This document shows positions 1 through 3,802 of a stretch of 5,419 nucleotides of DNA, piece by piece (positions within the stretch are counted from its first letter, which is position 1; each line of letters starts with the position of its first letter). Location: NCBI GenBank assembly GCA_002479715.1, contig DLOT01000080.1, forward strand, positions 11,039 to 16,457. The letters run 5' to 3'. This stretch comes from Ruminococcus sp. UBA7477. GTDB lineage: Bacteria > Bacillota > Clostridia > Oscillospirales > Ruminococcaceae. Under the pieces are notes generated by a model, which was not told where the DNA came from, did not search any database, and worked only from the letters and a program-made list of their open reading frames with translations. The position numbers and the translations under genes were made by a program.

Positions 1-621
1 CATCGCGGCAAAGCGCCTTACCGTTTCGTCCGAATATGTAATTCCCGATGGGTTGGCATACATCGGAACGCACCAAAGTCCCTTGACAGACTCATCTTCC
101 GCTGCCAGCTTTTCGATCATATCCATGTCGGGGCCGTTTTCGTCCATCGGAACGGGGATCATTTCAAAGCCCATTTTTTCGGTTATGAGAAAATGCCTGT
201 CGTATCCCGGAACAGGGCACAGCCACTTGATCTTGCCGCAGTCCTTCCAAGGCTTTTCTCCGCCGCCCACACCGAACAGCATAAGCTTTACCATCGTGTC
301 ATACATTATGCTGAGACTGGAGTTTCCGAATATCATGACCTCGCCGGGGTCAACGCCCAGAACGGCGGCAAACATATTCTTAGCCGCAGGGATTCCGTCA
401 AGAGTACCGTAGTTGCGGCAGTCTATGCCCGAATCGTCAAGACATTCCTCGCCGTTGCCGATTATTCCGAGAAGGCCCTCGGACAGCTTGAGCTGCTCGC
501 TGCTGGGGACTCCTCTGGACATATTCAATGTCAGTCCTCTGCTCTTAAACTCCTCATATTTTGCTTTTTCCTCATTCAAAAAGCTTTCAAGCACATCTGC
601 CGACATCTCGCTAAGCCGCAT
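1..621 (-). CDS. Class I PLP aminotransferase, aspartate aminotransferase type Ic / Aminotran_MocR family (N-terminal half, cut by window edge)
   Basis: The minus-strand frame is open from ATG at 621 to the window edge and gives 207 residues. The family (PF12897-like, type Ic aspartate aminotransferases) is about 425 residues, so roughly half is missing, including the Schiff-base lysine. Family landmarks seen: RGVPSSEQLKLS at 36-47 (usual form RGKPSPEQL), DCRNYGTLDG at 67-76, the cofactor phosphate-side segment GNSSLSIMYD at 99-108, LCPVPGYDRHF at 134-144, IPVPMDENGPDMD at 155-167, and NPSG at 190-193, whose Asn contacts the PLP ring in class I enzymes. Expected reaction, from the family: cytosolic transfer of an amino group between aspartate (or a similar amino acid) and 2-oxoglutarate. 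The start is supported by AAAAGGAA at 633-640, though the spacing is rather long (about 11 nt). An in-frame GTG at 630-628 is an alternative but sits almost on the Shine-Dalgarno. The gene is monocistronic at its 5' end, with its own promoter. Family assignment is firm; substrate is inferred. Confidence 0.88.
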   Translation of the reverse strand, partial: MRLSEMSADVLESFLNEEKAKYEEFKSRGLTLNMSRGVPSSEQLKLSEGLLGIIGNGEECLDDSGIDCRNYGTLDGIPAAKNMFAAVLGVDPGEVMIFGNSSLSIMYDTMVKLMLFGVGGGEKPWKDCGKIKWLCPVPGYDRHFLITEKMGFEMIPVPMDENGPDMDMIEKLAAEDESVKGLWCVPMYANPSGITYSDETVRRFAAM

Positions 622-661
622 TGCAAACACCGTTCCTTTTTCATATTATCGCACATATTAT

Positions 662-688
662 ATTATACCATTTGCCGAAATTTTGCAA
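662..688 (-). promoter_or_regulatory. Extended -10 promoter of the aminotransferase gene
   Basis: Reading the minus strand, TATAAT (662-667) is preceded by TGG (668-670), giving the extended -10 form TGnTATAAT. A weak -35-like TTGCAA lies at 683-688 with a short 15-bp spacer. The extended -10 would compensate for the weak -35. The predicted transcript start is near 655, leaving a leader of about 35 nt before the ATG at 621. A second overlapping TATAAT sits five bases downstream. Confidence 0.7.
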
Positions 689-729
689 GCCGTTTTTACT
701 AATCCTGCAAAAAATCACCCTTTTGACCG

Positions 730-762
730 AAAAACAGCCCCGTTTTGCAGAGCAAACAGGGC
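730..762 (-). terminator. Probable intrinsic terminator after the zinc-ribbon membrane protein gene
   Basis: An imperfect hairpin lies at 737-762. Outer arms GCCC/GGGC and inner arms TTTGC/GCAAA close a three-base loop, with a small internal bulge. On the minus strand it is followed, after two bases, by a run of five T (730-734 read in reverse). It lies about 20 bases past the stop codon at 781, and before the promoter of the aminotransferase. It therefore separates the two genes. Confidence 0.6.
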
Positions 763-780
763 AAGTTTCCCAAACATATT

Positions 781-1386
781 CTACATGAGGTCTTTTATGC
801 TCTGCACAAGATCGGCTGCATAAGGCACTGCGAACCAGACAATACCCACGCCGACCGCTGCGCTGACTATTAGGGCGCCTATCCAACTAAACACAACTGA
901 TGAGGTGCTGTGTTTAAAATCGTCATATATCCCCATATTCATCACCAATGCCTTTGCGGCTTCGTTGGTAGCGGGCATCTGGGAATAGGTCAGCCTGTTT
1001 TCAAGCGATATCTTGCAGTTTTTATTAGGACAGGACTTTGGCTTGCCGGGGTTTGAATAATCCACTGCAAATGCCGTCTGACACCTCGGGCAATTCTCAG
1101 TGTCGGCGCGCTCCATACAGTCATATATATAGTTGATATAAGCATAGCACCACTTCTTTATGTAGTTACGGTACAGGCTCCGTATAAACATTATCGCCAA
1201 AGCGATCACTGCGGCAGCCCTGACCTTGCCCGCATATTCCCCATATTTCAAGGCTTCAGTGATCTTCGGCGCGGCGATCATACATATCGCGATACCCGAC
1301 AGGTAGGCTGCTGATATCAGCGCGTTCCGCGTGGCATATTTAGAGGTGGTGCGCTTATCTATCGGCTGATTTTTCAGTTCGTTCAT
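781..1386 (-). CDS. Hypothetical membrane protein with three predicted TM segments and a central zinc ribbon
   Basis: 201 residues; I do not recognise the family. Seen in the sequence: a charged N-terminus (1-20), hydrophobic segments at about 22-40, 55-71 and 163-189, and between the second and third a hydrophilic loop of about 90 residues. This loop carries C99-P-R-C102 and C119-P-N-K-N-C124. The CxxC plus CxxxxC pair, each with a Pro after the first Cys, looks like a zinc ribbon, although the second knuckle has four rather than two intervening residues. Cys80 and Cys90 lie just before it. There is no signal peptide beyond the first TM. The ATG at 1386 has a good Shine-Dalgarno (GGGAGGAG, about 4 nt upstream), which supports the start. 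It lies 58 bp after pta on the same strand with a terminator between, and I see no clear promoter. Expression may depend on read-through or on a promoter inside the end of pta. The gene is likely real; its function is unknown. Confidence 0.75.
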   Translation of the reverse strand: MNELKNQPIDKRTTSKYATRNALISAAYLSGIAICMIAAPKITEALKYGEYAGKVRAAAVIALAIMFIRSLYRNYIKKWCYAYINYIYDCMERADTENCPRCQTAFAVDYSNPGKPKSCPNKNCKISLENRLTYSQMPATNEAAKALVMNMGIYDDFKHSTSSVVFSWIGALIVSAAVGVGIVWFAVPYAADLVQSIKDLM

Positions 1387-1403
1387 TAAACTCCTCCCAT
1401 ATC

Positions 1404-1431
1404 AAAAGAGGTCCGCCCGGCGGCAGACCTC
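1404..1431 (-). terminator. Intrinsic terminator of pta
   Basis: A stem of ten positions lies at 1408-1431, with arms GAGGTCCGCC and GGCAGACCTC around a 4-base loop and one C/A mismatch. On the minus strand it is followed by TTTT (1404-1407). It begins about 13 bases after the pta stop codon. It also lies directly upstream of the Shine-Dalgarno of the next minus-strand gene, so it may attenuate read-through rather than end transcription fully. Confidence 0.75.
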
Positions 1432-1444
1432 AAATAAGTATCAA

Positions 1445-2416
1445 TTATGCAAGACCTGCGGTGATTATCGCCATCTTGTAAACCTCCTCGGCGTTGCAGC
1501 CGCGTGAGAGGTCGTTTATCGGAGCGTTGAGTCCCTGAAGGATAGGGCCGAAAGCCTCAAATCCGCCGAAGCGTTGAGCGATCTTATATCCGATATTGCC
1601 GGCGTTGATATCGGGGAAGATAAAGGTGTTCGCCTGACCGGCAACGGGTGAGTTCTTCGCCTTTGTCTTTGCAACGACAGGAGAGAATGCCGCATCAAAC
1701 TGAAGCTCACCGTCAACCGCGAAATCGGGGTTAGTCGCCTTGACCTTTTCAGTAGCATTTCTCATCTTGTCAACCGTTTCACCCTTGCCTGAACCGAGAG
1801 TCGAATAAGAAAGCATCGCGACCTTGGGGTCGATTCCGAACGCTCTGGCAGTCTTAGCTGTTTCAACTGCTATCTCAACCAGCTGATCCTCATCGGGGTA
1901 AAGATTGATCGCGCAGTCTCCCATTGCATACTTTTCGTCGCCGTTCTCGGTTTCTTTAAAGAGAATGAAGCTTGACGAAACTATCGAATTGCCCGGCTTG
2001 GTCTTTATGATCTGAAGCGCGGGACGAACCGTGTCGGCAGTAGAATAGGTAGCGCCGCCGAGAAGTCCATCGGCCTTACCCATCTTAACAAGCATCGTGC
2101 CGAAGTAGTTGGACTTTTTCAAGGCAGCAGTACACTGCTCCTTATCCATCTTGCCCTTGCGAAGCTCAACCATCTTTTCGACCATAGCGTCAAACTCAGG
2201 GTATGCAGCAGGGTCGATGATCTCGATACCTGTGATGTCGAAACCGCCCTCCTTAGCGGCGGCGTTGACCTCGTCGGGGCTGCCGAGCAGAATGGGATCA
2301 AGGATATCGTCCGCCTTCAGCCTTGATGCCGCCTCAAGAATACGCGGATCGCTTCCCTCAGTGAAAATGAGCTTTCTCCTGTTTGCCTTTAATACTGCGA
2401 TAAGATTTTCAAGCAT
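1445..2416 (-). CDS. pta: Phosphate acetyltransferase (phosphotransacetylase)
   Basis: 323 residues, the normal length of the short single-domain phosphotransacetylases of Gram-positive bacteria and Methanosarcina. It interconverts acetyl-CoA plus phosphate and acetyl phosphate plus CoA in the cytosol. With acetate kinase this yields ATP and acetate during fermentation. Seen: the N-terminal segment KLIFTEGSDPRILEAA (15-30), DGLLGGATYSTADTVRPALQ (116-135), SSSFILF (147-153), GDCAINLYPD (166-175), VAMLSYSTLGSGKG (199-212), DGELQFDAA (235-243), FPDINAGNIGYKIAQR (267-282), and NDLSRGC (301-307). The Ser304-Arg305 pair matches the active-site Ser-Arg pair described for the Methanosarcina enzyme. 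The frame stays open 59 codons upstream, but the start is set at ATG 2416 by AGGAGGA seven bases upstream and by the homologous N-terminus. The upstream stretch holds the promoter. No ackA lies next to it on either side. Confidence 0.96.
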   Translation of the reverse strand: MLENLIAVLKANRRKLIFTEGSDPRILEAASRLKADDILDPILLGSPDEVNAAAKEGGFDITGIEIIDPAAYPEFDAMVEKMVELRKGKMDKEQCTAALKKSNYFGTMLVKMGKADGLLGGATYSTADTVRPALQIIKTKPGNSIVSSSFILFKETENGDEKYAMGDCAINLYPDEDQLVEIAVETAKTARAFGIDPKVAMLSYSTLGSGKGETVDKMRNATEKVKATNPDFAVDGELQFDAAFSPVVAKTKAKNSPVAGQANTFIFPDINAGNIGYKIAQRFGGFEAFGPILQGLNAPINDLSRGCNAEEVYKMAIITAGLA

Positions 2417-2423
2417 AATTATG

Positions 2424-2430
2424 TCCTCCT
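2424..2430 (-). promoter_or_regulatory. Shine-Dalgarno that fixes the pta start
   Basis: AGGAGGA on the minus strand, seven bases before the ATG at 2416. It decides against the longer open frame that begins at 2593, which would need translation from DNA upstream of the predicted transcript start. Confidence 0.85.
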
Positions 2431-2455
2431 GTAAAATAATTATATTGACAAGCCT

Positions 2456-2484
2456 ATTATACACCAACTGCACACAAAAAGCAA
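2456..2484 (-). promoter_or_regulatory. Sigma-A type promoter of pta
   Basis: On the minus strand, TTGCTT (2479-2484) and TATAAT (2456-2461) are separated by 17 bp. The -10 is perfect and the -35 is moderate. The predicted start is near 2449, giving a leader of about 33 nt with the Shine-Dalgarno close to the start codon. An A/T-rich stretch lies immediately upstream (2485-2508) and could serve as an UP element. Confidence 0.8.
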
Positions 2485-2487
2485 ATA

Positions 2488-2508
2488 TTTTTGAAAATTT
2501 TTTGAAAA
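2488..2508. repeat. Two direct copies of TTTTTGAAAA with an 11-bp period
   Basis: TTTTTGAAAA occurs at 2488-2497 and again at 2499-2508, exactly 11 bp apart, close to one helical turn. The repeat lies between the -35 boxes of the two divergent promoters, so it can act on both. In-phase A/T tracts of this kind are commonly curved and can bind the RNA polymerase alpha subunit. That role is inferred here. Confidence 0.55.
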
Positions 2509-2512
2509 CCTC

Positions 2513-2541
2513 TTGACAAACGCTAAAATTCGTGTTAATAT
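2513..2541 (+). promoter_or_regulatory. Promoter of the metal-efflux operon
   Basis: A perfect -35 TTGACA (2513-2518), a 17-bp spacer, and -10 TAATAT (2536-2541). The predicted transcript start is about 2547-2549, inside the putative repressor operator. The leader to the first start codon is about 38 nt. A strong core promoter with an operator over its start site fits a gene set that is silent until derepressed. Confidence 0.82.
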
Positions 2542-2563
2542 ATGAGCAGATGTTCAAATGAAC
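2540..2563. promoter_or_regulatory. Putative ArsR/SmtB-family operator
   Basis: Two half sites, ATATGAGCA (2540-2548) and TGTTCAAAT (2551-2559), flank a 2-bp spacer. The second half reversed is ATTTGAACA, which matches the first at 7 of 9 positions. This arrangement and base content resemble the imperfect 12-2-12 inverted repeats bound by SmtB, CzrA and CadC. A second overlapping palindrome, GTTCA-AA-TGAAC, is perfect at 2552-2563. The site overlaps the last bases of the -10 and the predicted start point. Bound repressor should therefore block polymerase. The natural binder is the ArsR-family protein encoded at 3217-3552 in the same operon. Site and binder are inferred from sequence pattern and position. 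Confidence 0.72.
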
Positions 2564-2571
2564 GATTGACG

Positions 2572-2578
2572 AAAGGAG
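2572..2578 (+). promoter_or_regulatory. Shine-Dalgarno that decides the methyltransferase start
   Basis: AAAGGAG is followed by four in-frame potential start codons in a row: GTG 2578, ATG 2581, TTG 2584 and ATG 2587. Only ATG 2587 has normal spacing (8 nt); ATG 2581 is two bases away. Confidence 0.75.
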
Positions 2579-2586
2579 TGATGTTG

Positions 2587-3213
2587 ATGGCAAGATCCTT
2601 CTGGGACAAGGTTTCGCCCTTATATGACCTCAACGAAAACCTATTCAACGGCGATGTTTACGAAAACATGATCTATGAGGCTTGCAGTCATATTTCAAGC
2701 GACATGGAGGTTCTGGAGATAGGCGGCGGAACCGGAGCGATATCATTGGCGGCCGCAGACATTGCAAAGCTGGTAGTCTGCACCGATCTTTCGACCGATA
2801 TGCTAAAGCGGGCATTTGTCAAATCCAAAAGGGCAGGACTTAACAATGTCAGGTTCAAGACCTGCTCAGCCGAGCAGCTCCCCTTCCGCGATGATCGGTT
2901 TGACTGCGTTATCGCGGCAAACGTTCTTCATCTGCTCGAAGACCCGTCACAAGCTATCGCGGAGGCAATGAGAGTTCTGAAGCCGGGCGGCAAGCTTCTG
3001 CTTCCGAATTTCGCAACAGACCAAGGCGAAGTCACCACTCGAGTTCTCATAAAGCTTTACAAGGCGGTAGGCTTCTCTCCAAAGCGTACATTCACTGCTG
3101 AGAGCTACGAGGAATTTTTAAAAAGCTGCGGGCTGGAAGATATCAAAACGCGGATAATCTACGGCAACATTCCGTTATGCTTTGCGGTAACGGAAAAGCC
3201 AAAGGAGGGCTAG
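2587..3213 (+). CDS. Class I SAM-dependent methyltransferase, first gene of the metal-efflux operon
   Basis: 208 residues, Methyltransf_11/UbiE-like Rossmann fold. Motif I, the SAM-binding glycine loop, is VLEIGGGTG (42-50). The acidic residue for the SAM ribose is D67 in VCTDLS. CSAEQLPF (93-100) is the adenine-side segment, and FDCVIAANVLHLLEDP (105-120) and LKPGGKLL (131-138) follow as motifs IV and VI. It transfers a methyl group from SAM; the acceptor cannot be read from the sequence. It is too short for, and lacks the C-terminal domain of, typical ArsM arsenite methyltransferases. Scattered Cys (33, 65, 93, 107, 181, 198) form no clear metal site. A longer frame begins at ATG 2542, but that codon lies in the -10/operator and cannot be on the transcript. 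The stop is 3 bp before the arsR-type gene, whose Shine-Dalgarno (AAAGGAGG, 3201-3208) lies inside this gene's 3' end. The two genes are therefore tightly coupled. Expression should be metal-inducible. Confidence 0.88.
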   Translation: MARSFWDKVSPLYDLNENLFNGDVYENMIYEACSHISSDMEVLEIGGGTGAISLAAADIAKLVVCTDLSTDMLKRAFVKSKRAGLNNVRFKTCSAEQLPFRDDRFDCVIAANVLHLLEDPSQAIAEAMRVLKPGGKLLLPNFATDQGEVTTRVLIKLYKAVGFSPKRTFTAESYEEFLKSCGLEDIKTRIIYGNIPLCFAVTEKPKEG

Positions 3214-3216
3214 ACT

Positions 3217-3552
3217 ATGGTAAACGAGGTTGTACACAATGATCTTGTCGAAAAGGTTCGCGATATGCTGCCGGACGATGTTGAAATAAGCGACCTCGCC
3301 GACCTTTTTAAAATGTTCGGCGATACCACGCGGATGAAGATAATGTATGTTCTGCTGGAATCGGAGATGTGCGTTTGCGACATTGCCGAGATCCTGCAGA
3401 TGACTCAGAGCGCAATCTCGCACCAGCTGCGGATACTGAAAAGCTCAAAGCTGATCTCGTCGCGGCGCGAGGGCAAGTCGGTTATCTATTTTCTTGCCGA
3501 CGATCATGTTCGCTCTATCGTAAACCAAGGCATGAACCACATTAGTGAATAA
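3217..3552 (+). CDS. ArsR/SmtB-family metal-sensing transcriptional repressor
   Basis: 111 residues, winged helix-turn-helix dimer type. Landmarks: LADLFKMFGDTTRMKIMYVL (27-46), the metal-site helix start EMCVCDIAE (50-58), recognition helix QSAISHQLRILKSSKLI (64-80), and wing SRREGKSVIYFL (82-93). Two metal sites of the family can be traced. Cys52 and Cys54 form the alpha-3 type (ELCVCD) motif. Asp95-x-His97, ten residues, then His108-x-x-Glu111 matches the alpha-5 zinc signature of SmtB exactly. No N-terminal Cys is present to complete a CadC-type four-Cys site; His7 is the only N-terminal soft ligand. The family represses in the apo form and leaves DNA when Zn, Cd or similar ions bind. A matching operator overlaps the operon promoter, so autoregulation is likely. 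The protein starts 3 bp after the methyltransferase stop. The exact inducer is inferred, most probably Zn/Cd. Confidence 0.93.
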   Translation: MVNEVVHNDLVEKVRDMLPDDVEISDLADLFKMFGDTTRMKIMYVLLESEMCVCDIAEILQMTQSAISHQLRILKSSKLISSRREGKSVIYFLADDHVRSIVNQGMNHISE

Positions 3553-3572
3553 TATTTTAGGAGGATACTGTT

Positions 3573-3791
3573 ATGAGAAAAACATTCAAGCTTGAAGATC
3601 TGGACTGCGCTAACTGCGCGGCAAAAATGGAAAGTGCCGTTAAAAATATCGACGGCGTGAAGGACTGCACGGTCAGCTTTATGTCACAGAAGATGACTGT
3701 CGAGGCAGACGACGATAAGTTTGACGACATTATGAAAAAAGCGGTCAAGGTTTGTAAAAAGATCGAACCCGACTGCATCATTATTCTCTAG
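3573..3791 (+). CDS. Stand-alone HMA-domain heavy-metal-binding protein
   Basis: 72 residues forming a single heavy-metal-associated ferredoxin-like domain. The metal loop is LDCANCAAK (10-18), with Cys12 and Cys15 as CxxC ligands. Asp11 directly before the first Cys is the form seen in Zn/Cd/Pb-type HMA domains, where it can be an extra ligand. IDGVKDCTVSF (26-36) is the usual strand 2 region. Additional Cys at 32, 61 and 68 lie outside the motif. It is expected to be a cytosolic metal carrier or a detached regulatory domain of the ATPase encoded 11 bp downstream, which lacks any HMA domain of its own. A strong Shine-Dalgarno, AGGAGGA (3559-3565), supports the start. Its stop codon (3789-3791) overlaps the Shine-Dalgarno of the ATPase gene, which suggests coupled translation. 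It is 20 bp after the repressor gene, with no terminator between. Confidence 0.92.
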   Translation: MRKTFKLEDLDCANCAAKMESAVKNIDGVKDCTVSFMSQKMTVEADDDKFDDIMKKAVKVCKKIEPDCIIIL

Positions 3792-3802
3792 GAGGAATTT
3801 CA

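Noticed and set aside
53..823. Three overlapping plus-strand open frames of 119, 169 and 136 codons opposite the aminotransferase and its upstream region
   Set aside because: The minus strand encodes a clear aminotransferase across 1-621, and the plus-strand translations show no known motif and are low in complexity. They also run through the minus-strand promoter and terminator.
641..886. Minus-strand frame of 81 codons
   Set aside because: It overlaps the end of the zinc-ribbon membrane protein in another frame and runs through that gene's terminator and the aminotransferase promoter.
2439..2444. A second TATAAT on the minus strand for pta
   Set aside because: The -35 position at the right spacing reads TTGGTG, a weak match, and the leader would be only about 16 nt. 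The upstream promoter with TTGCTT and TATAAT is better.
2445..2450. A second TTGACA on the plus strand
   Set aside because: There is no -10-like hexamer 16-18 bp downstream (the sequence there is CTGCAC). It lies in the pta leader and appears to be chance.
2109..2516. Plus-strand frame of 135 codons opposite pta
   Set aside because: It is a shadow of the well-conserved pta coding sequence and has no motif of its own.
2417..2593. 59-codon N-terminal extension of pta
   Set aside because: It spans the pta promoter and the divergent promoter, is unlike the family N-terminus, and the ATG at 2416 has a strong Shine-Dalgarno at normal spacing.
2587..3213. Arsenite methyltransferase (ArsM)
   Set aside because: It is 208 residues, shorter than ArsM, and lacks the C-terminal domain. 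The cysteines do not form a recognisable As(III) site, and no other arsenic genes (arsB, arsC, acr3) are present.
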